Shown: positions 52,401 through 61,925 of the stretch, piece by piece
How the letters are laid out: each line of letters starts with the position of its first letter
How positions within the stretch are numbered: position 1 is the first letter of the stretch
Origin: Apostichopus japonicus
Lineage: Eukaryota; Echinodermata; Holothuroidea; Aspidochirotida; Stichopodidae
Length of the DNA: 64,000 nt
Assembly (NCBI RefSeq): GCF_037975245.1
Contig: NC_092571.1
Coordinates: forward strand, 20,484,917 to 20,548,916
Direction of reading: 5' to 3'
Position numbers and translations under genes: made by a program
Notes under the pieces: generated by a model
The model's database searches: none
What the model saw: only the letters and a program-made list of their open reading frames with translations
Told to the model about the DNA's origin: nothing

Positions 52401-52502
52401 TTTCCGGAGGCAACTTTTGCTTTGAACGCCCTCATGGAGGTTCCAGACCAATTCAAGGAGATTAAGAACCAAGGTTTGCTTGGTAGGAAAGTAGCAGAAT
52501 AG
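41950..52502 (+). CDS. Membrane-anchored RGLG-like copine/VWA protein without RING
   Basis: Four coding exons: 41,950-42,355; 46,378-46,478; 51,260-51,511; 52,182-52,502. Phases agree and give 359 aa. Residues 25-44 are a single hydrophobic helix ([18 protein letters not shown]) followed by a basic stretch, so the protein is probably anchored with the rest cytosolic. From about 95 to the end is a copine-type VWA domain: MIDAS residues D138, T140 and S142 (GIDFTKSN), T235 (GGPTDF), and D262 (IIGDGQVT). [20 protein letters not shown] and [11 protein letters not shown] resemble plant RGLG E3 ligases more closely than classical copines. Plant RGLGs end in a RING and classical copines begin with two C2 domains; both are absent here. 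No ligase activity can be claimed; a membrane adaptor role is an inference. An acceptor ends at 41,932, so a 5' noncoding exon lies upstream. Introns 1 and 2 are filled with repeats. Confidence 0.88.
43395..43545. repeat. TA/GTACAT microsatellite in intron 1
   Basis: ATGTACATGTACATGTACAT, then (TTA)n, then two (TA)n blocks flanking AATTGAAATTGTAGTG. Confidence 0.85.
43848..44770 (+). mobile_element. Non-LTR retrotransposon (LINE) 3' relic in intron 1
   Basis: Shifted frames carry reverse-transcriptase thumb and C-terminal motifs in order: [30 protein letters not shown]; then [20 protein letters not shown] and SYLLSNYI. The 3' end is a short A-run followed by GAATTGAAT. Many stops and frameshifts show it is inactive. 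It belongs to a lineage different from the 39.8-kb fragment. Confidence 0.75.
44790..44960 (-). repeat. Dispersed repeat, inverted partner of 50,030-50,180
   Basis: On the minus strand it shares GTACA, TTGGTCATT, TTTGGACAAC.AAA, ACAACCA, GACAGGCA and AAAAAATCCT with 50,030-50,180. The two copies lie in introns 1 and 2 of the same gene in opposite orientation. Confidence 0.6.
45205..45485. mobile_element. MITE, 281 bp, terminal inverted repeats CAGGGATGTGCCCA
   Basis: Both ends read CAGGGATGTGCCCA from the outside, and TATATG flanks each end (45,199-45,204; 45,486-45,491). There is no coding. CA-starting ends resemble hAT elements, but only six flanking bases match. Confidence 0.75.
47230..47540 (+). 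repeat. Diverged ~90-bp tandem repeat, three copies
   Basis: The unit marker GCCACACCCTGTC (or GCCTTACCCTGTC) recurs at about 47,281, 47,370 and 47,463, each followed by ACTTTACAAAGGTATACTT-like sequence and then TGGGCTTAAT or its variants. It lies in intron 2 of the RGLG-like gene. Confidence 0.65.
48823..49475 (-). mobile_element. Dispersed element, copy 2: inverted ends, 18-bp arrays and conserved core
   Basis: The outer ends are GCGAAAAGGGCAA (48,831-48,843) and TTGCCCTTTTCGC (49,460-49,472). The left inner side is an array of 18-bp units of the form GTTGTTGTCTAAACTTAC (about 48,861-49,090). The core at 49,145-49,362 is homologous, in reverse, to 283-515. It contains a GC-box-like GGGCGGGGT and an ATTGG motif on the minus strand. 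No protein is encoded; an ORF of RQQRKF repeats is simply the array translated. It lies in intron 2 of the RGLG-like gene, on the opposite strand. Confidence 0.65.
49482..49657. mobile_element. Deleted derivative of the 48.8-kb element
   Basis: Has the same ends, GCGAAAAGGGCAA and TTGCCCTTTTCGC, separated from its neighbour by only nine bases. It retains the GTTGTTGCCTAAA-type repeats and a TGTTTTACCATG motif that parallels TGTTTTATCATG of the larger copy, but has lost the core. The outer left end of the larger copy and the right end of this one extend to a shared TATGGAA(T/C)GCG. Confidence 0.65.
50030..50180 (+). repeat. Dispersed repeat, inverted partner of 44,790-44,960
   Basis: See the partner entry. 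It carries TTTGGACAACCAAACTTG and TTGAACAACCAAACAG. Confidence 0.6.
51600..51785 (+). repeat. Dispersed repeat, copy 2 (partner at 27.66 kb)
   Basis: Lies in intron 3 of the RGLG-like gene. It begins with CCAGTGGCACAACCAGA, followed by a C-rich segment and then the block shared with 27,655-27,775. Confidence 0.55.
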
Positions 52503-55500
52503 GTGACTTTGTATAAATTAGGATTTTTTACAATTTTTTTTGTCATGGTTGGATGGAAACGGTGCTAACGTTTATGAAAAAAATTTATATTGATTATTGA
52601 ACTCTTTGTCAAGTAAAAATTCTTTTCATGTTTAATACCAGAGAACTACGTAATAAGAGTAACAATGATGACGAGGATTCTACTCACATATTTAATCATA
52701 CAACTTTTGACTAAATCCACTTCAAAAAGGTGACGGGTGTTTCAAACAGAAAGTGGCTTGGAACTTGTAAATCGATGTTGAAAGTATAATGAATGTTGAG
52801 GCTAAAATGTGATGCAAATCAATGAGATTTAAAATGTCATACTCTTCTAATGTAATTTGCTGATTCTATCTTCATTATCTTCAGTCGATGTCTTCGCAAT
52901 CTGATTTAGCTTTCGGCTGTCTTTCATCCTCTTTCTGCCAAGTTTCATGCTTTCTGTTTACTTCTAACCTTTACCAACTCAATTTTCAGTTTGCAAGTCT
53001 GTCCCACCTGTCAAATAAAGTTACATGCTTTGTACACACTTGACATAATGACTTCATCCATAAGTACATTAATAACCTGTGCAGGATTTTTGCAGTAGAT
53101 GTGAAGTTTGCTAGCAGTTTGTTTTTTACTCCTTGATATTTTTAAAATTTAATGCATATAAAGCCCTTGTTATATTTTCATTTGGAATCCCTTTGCAATA
53201 TCTCAGCAGATTGACAAATATTAAACAAGATTTGTTTTCATGGCTTATGGAAAAGCCCCTAGCAACCATATTGGCTACTGAGGCATTTACATGTCCTAGG
53301 AGTTGAGGAAAGTTAAGCCTGCAATAGTTTTTGCAATATTTTCTGGAATTTGTACTTTGGACATTTTACACCATTGAGAAACTGTATTCACTGTTTTTAC
53401 TGTGTTACATTACAACTCTCTGAGCCTTTCTTTAAAGTTTGGTTTTTGTATTCTTACTCTTCTTGCAAAGCCACTTGTGTTTCCGAAGGACTGACAGAAG
53501 AAAGATACAGGGGAAGCTTTATTCAAGTACACCCTTGGCTTCTGCCTAAGATTTGGTGATAAGGTTTTTCAAAAGTAAGACCCTCTAATAATTCTACATC
53601 CCTTTTACAGAAAAAAAAAATCTTCAAAGTTTTCCCAGGAGGCCACAATTTTGTGAATAGTAAGCTATTTCCAACAATAACAGCTGGTAAATACATTGGT
53701 TAGTAGAATAGACATGGAATGCCCCAGGTCACCAATTGGAATGTTAATCTAAGATTTTTTGTTATCATATATATTTTTATTTTCATTATGACAGGTGACT
53801 GTATAGAGAATATTGTGACTGGTTTTCATCTTTTCTAATCCCTTACATTAAATCCTTTCATTAAATCCTTTCATGTTCACAACACAAAGCTGAATGTTGT
53901 TGTTTGGCTTTCTGTTTGTTTTTCTGGTCATGTTAGGCAAAAATAGTTTGGTTTACATGTAAATAACTTTATAGAGGCTGAGACAAAGAGGGCTGATAAT
54001 ATTTATAAAAGCTGAGAAGGACATAACTTGATAATGTGTTAGATATAGTGTTGCATGAACAAATCTTTCTGAGGCATGTCGTATTTAGTTTTGGTAAGTA
54101 CTTTTATTTAAATAACAAAAAATACACTGTTTGTTACGGCTTGTGAGCCAAATTTAAATTTTCAGAAGAGTAAAAGTTTCACATATGATTAAGAACTCTT
54201 CATAACGAAATGTCTGTTCTTTATATTATCAAAGCAAACATACTGTAATGTATTTCACAGTTAATTTTCTTAACACATTTTTAAAACTGGGCAGTTATAG
54301 TGAAGCATTGCACACTACCAGAAGCTGTTCCGACAAAATCCAAGTTCTTTAAGAAAGATACTTTGTCCTGAATATGATAGACTTTTCATATTAGGTATAG
54401 TTAAGTTGGTCAGATTCAGAAGAGCAGTCAGCTTCAGGTCAGTGACCTAGTCTCTTCAGCACATGCTGTTGTTGATCTATGCCAATTACTTTGGCGTAAC
54501 GGATAGTGGGTGGGATGAGGGGTGGTGGTGGGGGTTGAAGATTTATGAACATACTTGAAAGGTCATTAAAATAATAAATTTGTGTTATGTATTTTCTTCC
54601 TTTTTTTCCTCATACCTATTTTTTTTATATATATTTTTTGCTTTCGTTTTGGTCTGACTTGATTGACTTCTAACACAATTTTGCTTTCACACTGGTGTCT
54701 ATCATGTATCACAGTTATCATTTCCATAATTATTCATGTTATCTTTTGTTTCATAAATTTATGTCACAAACTTAAAAAAAAATATATAAATAATATATTA
54801 ACATCTAGATGCACTTTTCTAAAATGGAAATTAGTCACTACTAGAAAGTCCTATTAAAACAGAAGACTAGGTAAAAAATGGTGTTTCATAGGGTAACCTT
54901 TCATTTTCTCTTAATGAGACAATTCTATTGATAAGCTACTGTTTGGGAAATTACTATCTCTGAGAAACATTTGTGGTAACTTTTAACTGATGTTACACAC
55001 CTAAATAAGATTGAAGAAACATTATACGACATGCGATTGAATTGTAGCAAAACGTCATAAATTGGACATGTTCACGTTATTATCTTCAATAACATCTGTC
55101 ATTTTACATTCACATTTTAAACACGCTTATCTCTCTGAATTAAAACAATGAGATGTGAACATCAGGGGAAGCAGTCTAGCATGTGAAACTTGTAAGTTTT
55201 AAGTGATTTACTGTATCTGTAATGTTAAACATAGCCGGTTATGGTTCACCGCTTTATTGCACAGCTCAATGGCCAGTACACCGTCAATAAAGAAGGGTCT
55301 ATAAATTAAAAAGTGTACAGTTAAAGCTGCTGCCTTGTATCGAGATGACGGACTATATAACAGTTGACCTGAGGTCATCCCTAACTTGTCACAAGCAGCA
55401 CATCACAAGTATGCATAGTTCAAGCATTTGCTTGTGTGGTGCACCGAATCAATGCGACCCCAGGGGAACATTCCACAGCCCACAGGATGCTTCACGTTGA

Positions 55501-57654
55501 TATTAAGAACAACTATAGCTACCTACAAATTGCTAGTAATGCTAAAAATGGTCATAAAAAATATATGTTTATATTTTTATACTTATATCGATATATATAT
55601 GTATATATCTTTGTATGTTTAACATTTCAAATATATATATATTATATGTATATATATATCTGTCCATATGTAATGCTATATGTCTTAATTGTTTTGATTT
55701 CTCATTCTGACTTTACTGTAAGGATGATGAATGTTTTGGTTGGTATGTTTTAGTTTAGTATACAATAACTAATGAATGATTTTCTCACGCATTCCCAATT
55801 GCAAGTACTATGATATGTATTTCAGTAGCTATCTAGTAACTAACTTACTTTACACAGTAATCATTTTGTTTTTCTTTAAATCATTTGTTATACTAACCCA
55901 ATTGCAAGTATGGAGAAAAATTGATGAATGCAACACAGTATCTGTTCTTCTTTATTTGTCGTACATTCTCTTTACTTCCTAAATAAAAGAATAACCATTA
56001 CGTATATGTTTAAATGTTCAGTTTAATGTTCAATTACTATGTCCTTATCATTCTAACCTAGAGACCACCATTACCCTACAGACCTGGAAAGTAGTATGTA
56101 GATGTTAGTGATTTTCATTATGCATCAGAAAACATTTCTTGTAAGCGTATTACAATTTGTGATTTAAAGCAGTTTTTGGTTCGCATGTGGTCAACAATTT
56201 CAGCAAACCTACTGAATATTCAAAATAAGAATACTGTCATCAGATCAACACAACATCCACCAAAAATTGTGACCAAATAATTCATGATTTTCATTCTATT
56301 CATTCCATTCTATGCACATGTTAAAGCCAAAGTGGAAAAATTTCTGTTTCTTGCTTTACTATATGAATTAAACCTTAACTTTCGAAAAGAAAGGGGGGGG
56401 GGGGAAGGATAAAACATTTAAAAAGTTAAATTCAAAAAGCTGTTTTATAGGTTATCTGTGTTGCCCTCAAACCAGCTAAAAGTCAGACAATGGTCACCCA
56501 TGCTAAAATTTTAGCAAGTGTTAGGCTATTGCTCTAAAAGCTGCTAGCCCACACAAACATCTTTATTTTTCTAATTTGGTTGTCCTAAATCATGGCTGGA
56601 ATTAATATGAGAATGAGAACAGAAATTTGTTCTCAGTACTACTCCATTTTACTTCTATAATTCAATTTAAGTTTAAGTAGAAACATCTTTGCATTGTAGC
56701 ATGAGTGGCTACTGGGGAAGCTGGTCACTTCGCCCAACTGCCATTTTGCCCAACCTTACCATTTCCCCCAACCAGCATGGTCATCTCGCCCAACCTTGAC
56801 AGGGATATATACTTCTATGGGTTTGGTAAGGAAACGTTCAGGAATTGTTAACATTATGGGATACGAACCAAATATTAAGGAAACTTGAAGTCGTAGTTAC
56901 AGTCAGTGTGATGGATCAGTGTTTAAAGGGTTAGGTTTGGTTTTTATGGAGGCCGATTCCCCTTTTTTTATAACGTTAGATTAACACTTTGTAGAACTAG
57001 ATGAACACCTAACTGCTGTGAACAGTACCCTTGATTAACGCCTGGCGCTTGACCAAAGACATCAAGCAGAACAATAGCTGTGGATTAATGACCCACGAAC
57101 AATAGGCCCCTGATCAAAAGTGATATTATTCTGACCATGGAGGTAAAACAGACCGCCATGTTCTGACTAAACCATGAGTAAAGAAATGGTTGGTCGAAAC
57201 ATGGAGGTTACCTCTATGGTCAAAATGAAGTGACCAGAAAGCGCTTCTGTGATGAGCTCCACCCCCTTTTATATATTTTCCAGTTAAACATTCATAAACT
57301 ACTTCCTTAGTCCTAAACTATAATTTGTCAGATTGTGTAACATTAACCAAGCTACCAACATATGGTCAATATTTGATCATTGTTTGTCTGTCATAAAAGA
57401 CTATACTGCCCTTAACAGCATTTTTTGCTAGAGCAAACAATTGGATCAGTAATGTCAGGAAATATCTCACGCTTACCTAAATCATTTAGGCTAGAGGAAG
57501 TCAAAATATTGCCCCCATCCTCCGAACAGCTAGCATTATACTAAGTTTCCTACTTGGACCCTACAGTCTACATAGGCCTAGTCCTAACGGAAAACTAAAG
57601 TAACAGAATGCATGTTTAAGGAGAAGAAGTGCAACTATTTCTGGAAGATTTGGT
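52503..57654. other. Intergenic stretch between the RGLG-like and histone genes
   Basis: No credible coding. It probably includes the 3' UTR of the RGLG-like gene at its start. A set of imperfect repeats of TTTCGCCCAAC / TTTTGCCCAACC type lies at 56,727-56,798, a G-run near 56,393, and a TA-rich patch around 55,590-55,660. Confidence 0.5.
56727..56798 (+). repeat. GCCCAAC imperfect tandem repeat
   Basis: Four imperfect units of about 18-20 bp: CTTCGCCCAACTGCCATT, TTGCCCAACCTTACCATT, a CCCCCAACC variant with AGCATGGTCAT, and TCGCCCAACC. Confidence 0.6.
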
Positions 57655-57670
57655 GGCCCTTAAAAGAGCC
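57655..57670 (-). terminator. Histone mRNA 3' stem-loop
   Basis: On the minus strand GGCTCTTTTAAGGGCC folds into a six-pair stem (one G-U pair) with a four-base loop. It is preceded by CAAC and followed by ACCA, as in metazoan replication-dependent histone mRNAs. It lies 47 bases beyond the stop codon. A purine-rich TTCCAGAAATAG about ten bases later could act as the U7-pairing downstream element. Confidence 0.9.
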
Positions 57671-57717
57671 GTTGAATTTCTACTGCAAGTTGTTGTTTAT
57701 CCCAACAGCTGTGTAGT

Positions 57718-58290
57718 CTACTTCTTGGGTGCAGCCTTCTTGGCAGGTTTCTTCTTTGGAGCTGCCTTCTTCTTTGGTGCCGTCTTCTTAGCTGCTGGTT
57801 TCTTGGCTGTTGGCTTCTTGGCTGCCTTTTTGGGTTTCACTGCTTTCTTTGGCTTGGATGCAGTCTTCTTCTTGGCAACTTTCTTTGCCGGCTTCTTCTT
57901 AGCTGCAGCAACCTTCTTCTTGCTGGCTTTCTTGGCCTTGGCTTCAGCCTTTTTCTTTTGAAGCTTTGCCCGTTGTTCCTTCTTTCTTTGAGCCGCTTTG
58001 GCCTTCTTTGCTTTTTCTGCCTCTGCTTTTTTGGCTTTGGTAGTGTCCACTTTGAAGGTTCCACTCGCTCCAGTACCCTTCACTTGTTTCAAAACACCAG
58101 AAGTAGCACCTTTCTTTAGAGCATTGTTGATGTGAAGATTGCTCCTTTCGACACCAGAAGATGCGATTTGCTTCTTAATAGCAGAGGCAGAAGACCCTTT
58201 TGAATCATTTAAAGCAACGATTGCTTTGACAATCAGAGCAAGTGAGGTAGGCCCTGCTGGCTTGGATTTAGTCTTCTTTGGAGATGACAT
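57718..58290 (-). CDS. H1: Linker histone H1 (replication-dependent, intronless)
   Basis: A single exon encodes 190 aa. The short basic N-terminus SSPKKTKSKPAG is followed by a winged-helix globular domain, about residues 14-85: TSLALIVKAIVALNDSKGSS, AIKKQI, then LHINNALKKGATSGVLKQVK and GTGASGTFKV. The remaining ~100 residues are Lys/Ala/Pro-rich with KKP, AKKAAPKK-like motifs, typical of the disordered DNA-binding tail. The protein binds linker DNA at the nucleosome dyad and compacts chromatin. There is no intron, the mRNA ends in the histone stem-loop, and a TATA box and CCAAT box precede it, so S-phase expression is expected. No other histone genes lie in the window, so it is not in a visible core-histone cluster. 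Confidence 0.95.
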   Translation of the reverse strand: MSSPKKTKSKPAGPTSLALIVKAIVALNDSKGSSASAIKKQIASSGVERSNLHINNALKKGATSGVLKQVKGTGASGTFKVDTTKAKKAEAEKAKKAKAAQRKKEQRAKLQKKKAEAKAKKASKKKVAAAKKKPAKKVAKKKTASKPKKAVKPKKAAKKPTAKKPAAKKTAPKKKAAPKKKPAKKAAPKK

Positions 58291-58362
58291 TGTGTTGGTT
58301 ATTTAATACGTTAAGTCTGAGTTTGTTGTTGTAAGATACGATATGGCATTCGTAGCTCTTAG

Positions 58363-58373
58363 TTAATATAAAG
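58363..58373 (-). promoter_or_regulatory. TATA box of the H1 gene
   Basis: CTTTATATTAA on the minus strand, about 75 bases upstream of the ATG, which leaves a short leader typical of histone genes. Confidence 0.6.
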
Positions 58374-58416
58374 AGATTAACAGACGTGACAGAGAATACC
58401 CACAAACGTTCCTTGT

Positions 58417-58424
58417 GATTGGTC
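58417..58424 (-). promoter_or_regulatory. CCAAT box of the H1 gene
   Basis: GACCAATC on the minus strand, about 45 bases upstream of the TATA box. This is the usual place for the CCAAT element in H1 promoters. A nearby ACAAACGTTTGTGG-like region could correspond to a degenerate H1 AC box, but I do not call it. Confidence 0.6.
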
Positions 58425-59399
58425 AATTAATTGCAAAGTTTTAGTGTGGCAATATGTATGTCGTAATTTTAGTAGGCAACGTTTTAGTCTTACAATTTTG
58501 TGTATCATATTTTGCAGGGATTACATTTGGATTATGCACTATGATCGAAACCTAAGTGAGAATATAGATTGATATTAGAGTATCGGTCCATATTTTGAAC
58601 GTATCGTTGGAATTTGCTCAAAAGCATTGCAAATTACAGTATACCATCCAAAGCTGAACTTCAGTTACACGAATTTCTCTGTTTTTTTCAACATTTAATT
58701 TCATTAGAAGGACTTTTCTTCAATTATGGTAGTAGGAAAAATTTGTTCTCAATAATTTGGGTTATATTTGATTAGATTTTAGGATTTGATATAGTGGAAT
58801 TTGGCTACCGAAAGACCAGTGTGTAACACGTAATTTGCAACGTACAACGTGTGCCATGCAACCCCATTACATGTTTACACGTGCGCTAACATGTATACCC
58901 AACTGTAATGGCATCGCACTATGTCCATCAATCCTGTTATCTGCTATTCAAAATTTGCACCACCGGTGACGTAACAATTTATCAATAAGTGATGGTTAAG
59001 CCACCAAGGGGGGGGGGGGGGGACGATCTTCTTCAGAGTAAGTTTAGCTTTGTAGATAATTTACGGTGCCCAAATGGCATATTGGAAATGTCAATTTTTT
59101 TTTTCAAAATCAAGTTCACGTTGAGCCTATTCTTTGATCTCAAATTTCACCGTTATATGCTCGGAATAACAGCAGATAGCATTTTCGAATATGTGTAAAG
59201 AATTTTCTCTTTCTTTCCCCATATAATAATATCTTCCAGATTTGTTAACTTTGTAAGATTTATAAACAACTCGACCCTATATGCTTAATTGATGCTACAA
59301 TTGAAGTGTACTGGGTGTAATATCTCAATTTCGACCTTTTCGTCTCAAAATTTCGACGTTTTCGTCTCAAAATTTTGCTTTTATTACCCCTTCTCGATA
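58425..59399. other. No recognisable gene
   Basis: AT-rich sequence with a 14-base G-run at about 59,009 following AAGCCACCAAG. Nothing else identified. Confidence 0.4.
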
Positions 59400-59704
59400 T
59401 GTACACAAATATATATATGTACACACACATGTATATAGATATATTATATATATATATATATAATTGATACATATATATCAATTATATATATATATATTAG
59501 ATATATATTATATATAATATAATATATATATATCAATATATCAATTATATATATATATATATATATATATATCAATTTTATATCAATTTAAATTATATAT
59601 ATATATATCAATTATATCTATATCAGTTATATATATATCAATTTGTATACATATATATATATCAATTATATACATATATATCAATTATATATATATATAT
59701 CAAT

Positions 59705-59774
<70 letters not shown>

Positions 59775-59963
59775 TATCAATTATATTATAATCAATATAT
59801 AATTGATATATATATATATATAATTGATATATATATATATATATATAATTGATATATATATATATATATCAATGATATATATATATCTCATTCTCAATTA
59901 TATATATATATGTATCAATTATAGATATATAGAAATAAATAGAAATAATATATATATATATAT
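59400..59963. repeat. TA-rich block with repeated TATCAATTATA / TAATTGATA motifs
   Basis: About 560 bp of (TA)n interrupted at least ten times by ATCAATTATA or its inverse TAATTGATAT. The arrangement is rich in inverted repeats and likely to form hairpins. The block resumes at 61,926 beyond the inserted element, with the same ATCAATTATA motif. Confidence 0.85.
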
Positions 59964-60003
59964 CAGGCGCGTATCCAGGGGGGCGTTGGGGGCGCGCGCC
60001 CCC

Positions 60004-60160
60004 CGGGTAAGGAAAAGAGGAGAGAAAAAAAGAGAAGAAAAAAGGGAAAAGGAGGGGGGGGGGAAAGAAAAGGAGGAGAGGAAGGAAGGGAAAAGAAAAA
60101 GAAAAAAAAAAGAGAAAAAGGAGAAAAGGGGGGGGGGAGTAGAAGATAGCCAAGACCTCG
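60004..60160 (+). repeat. Polypurine (GA) tract of ~155 bp
   Basis: Almost pure A/G on the plus strand with G-runs of eight or more at 60,055 and 60,129. It is a mirror-like composition with triplex or G-quadruplex potential, and sits just inside the hAT-like element's left end. Confidence 0.8.
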
Positions 60161-60801
60161 GGAAGAGAAAGAGGAACAGTCATAGTTAAAGCGCTGATCC
60201 CTCACAGGGTATAGCCAGTGACAGATCAAGGATTACGGAGGGGTGTGCGCCTTACCCTACCCCTTACACCGACAACTGCATTTTTGACGTTTCCATTTTT
60301 CCTCTCTCACTAATGTTTCTATATAAATACTACATATGGTCTATCATAACGCGTGTGTGTGTAGGGACGCCTTAAACAATTGTACAATTGTGCTATATGG
60401 AACCAACTGTGGCTGGTCTTGAACTCGACCGAGTCGTCGGGGAACATGACGCATTTCGGGAAGGGGCGACCGCCCCCCCCCCCCGAGCAAATTTTCTTTA
60501 TGACATCGCTAGTAATTTCAAAATAGACAATGCTTAGATGCAACTTACAAGGCCTGGGAAGTGTCATTTCCAGCGATCTGGGAGGCATTTTCGGCCAAAA
60601 ATTTTATTGTACGCTTCGCGCCAACTCATGGTGGCGCTTCGCTTAGATAGTTTGCCTACAGGCTTCGCCCCTCCCTTGGCAATTACTCGCTACACGCCTT
60701 TTCGAATTTGTAAAGCAAAGAGCAGATATAACATCATATCAGTGAGCATTGAAATGCATGTTCCAGGAAGAACAGCCACAAAAACTGTCTATGTGTGTAG
60801 T

Positions 60802-61239
60802 CAAAGGCGTAGGAGCCCAATTGGATTTGGGGGCTGTAATGACTTGCCCGAAAAAAAAACCAAATTTTTAGCGCGCTTCACGCGCGTTCAACATATCGAT
60901 GCCAATATCATATAAGCAAGCATCGGTCATTACATCGCATGCCATCGTTTACCGTACGGTCCGTGAAAGTTGCACAGTATACCGCCGGATGCTAATGTAA
61001 ACAACCAAATGTCTTATGTAGATGGAGAAAAAGCATACAGATCCATTTATGTCAAAACTCTCTTTTACAGTAGTAATATCGGCCAAGCTTACAAATTTAT
61101 TTTAATTACCAAGGAGATCATTTTTAAGCTATTCATTACTATTTATTTTTCTTTCAGTAGATGCCAGAAAAAATGGGGAAAATTTGGTGGCGGGTTGGGG
61201 GGGGCTGCAGCCCCGCCTCCTACGGGACCTACGCCTATG
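60802..61239. mobile_element. Nested hAT-like MITE, 438 bp, perfect 8-bp target duplication
   Basis: The ends read CAAAGGCGTAGG and CATAGGCGTAGG (one mismatch). The flanks 60,794-60,801 and 61,240-61,247 are both TGTGTAGT. Subterminal sequences contain GGGGGCTG..: GGATTTGGGGGCTG on the left and GGGGGGCTGCAGCC on the right. No coding. Confidence 0.85.
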
Positions 61240-61925
61240 TGTGTAGTGTTCGGTTTCGATATACCTGATATCGGAAATATCTGGTATTTTTCATTTCCTT
61301 CAACGCAGTTTTATAATTGCCATTATAAGAGGTTTTAATATTTGTACACCAATAAATTAACTGTATCTGAAGTTTCGAAAATTTCCTGACCAACATTCTT
61401 CATCATACTTTCCTCTACTCGTGCAATTTTGACCTGTCTGTTATGGGTTGAAGGAGGTTTTTCTATATTGGTTGTCCATAGATTGAATTTTGTGCAACAT
61501 TATGGGTATGTTCTGAAGTGATTTTATTCACGAGAAATGTGAATTTTCAAATTCTCAACAAATAATGGGCTTAAAACCTTGAGAAGTGGGGCTTTCGGAT
61601 ATTGTGGGTATTGTGGGCCGTGACGTAGAATCACCTACAAAAGCAATGATCCATAGGACATGCAATGAGGTCGAACATGATGTGTGACTGGTGACAATCT
61701 TCAAATAGGTTATGGGTGGAAAAAAACTTTTGGGAAATACTGCGGTTCTCAGGCAAAAGTGTACATCTGGTTGGTCATTTTCAAGCCCGAGAAGTGCCAT
61801 TTCCGGTGATCTGGGGGGTATAAAAACCAGAAATTTTCTTGTACGCTCCGCGCCAACCAATGGTGGCGCTCCGCTTAGATAGTAATTCGCGCCCCCCGGG
61901 TTAGAAAATCCTGGATACGCGCCTG

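Larger units (their letters stand above)
59964..61925 (-). mobile_element. hAT-like composite element, 1,962 bp
   Basis: Both ends read CAGGCGCGTATCCAGG from the outside, and both have CGCGCCCCCCGGGT-type sequence just inside. It is inserted in the TA block, so the target duplication cannot be read with certainty. In minus orientation it is collinear with the 38,300 element: terminal sequence, GGAGCGCCACC module, GATCACCGGAAATGGCAC module, and the CTCACTGATATGATGT segment. A polypurine tract lies at 60,004-60,160. No transposase. It carries a nested element at 60,802-61,239. Confidence 0.8.

Noticed and set aside
52167-52546. Two ~100-aa minus-strand ORFs
   Set aside because: They are shadows of the last exon of the RGLG-like gene.
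57629-57961. 110-aa plus-strand ORF rich in Phe/Leu/Ala
   Set aside because: It is the antisense shadow of the Lys/Ala-rich histone H1 tail.
59824-60189. 121-aa ORF rich in Tyr/Ile then Lys/Glu
   Set aside because: It spans the TA microsatellite and the GA tract; purely low-complexity translation.
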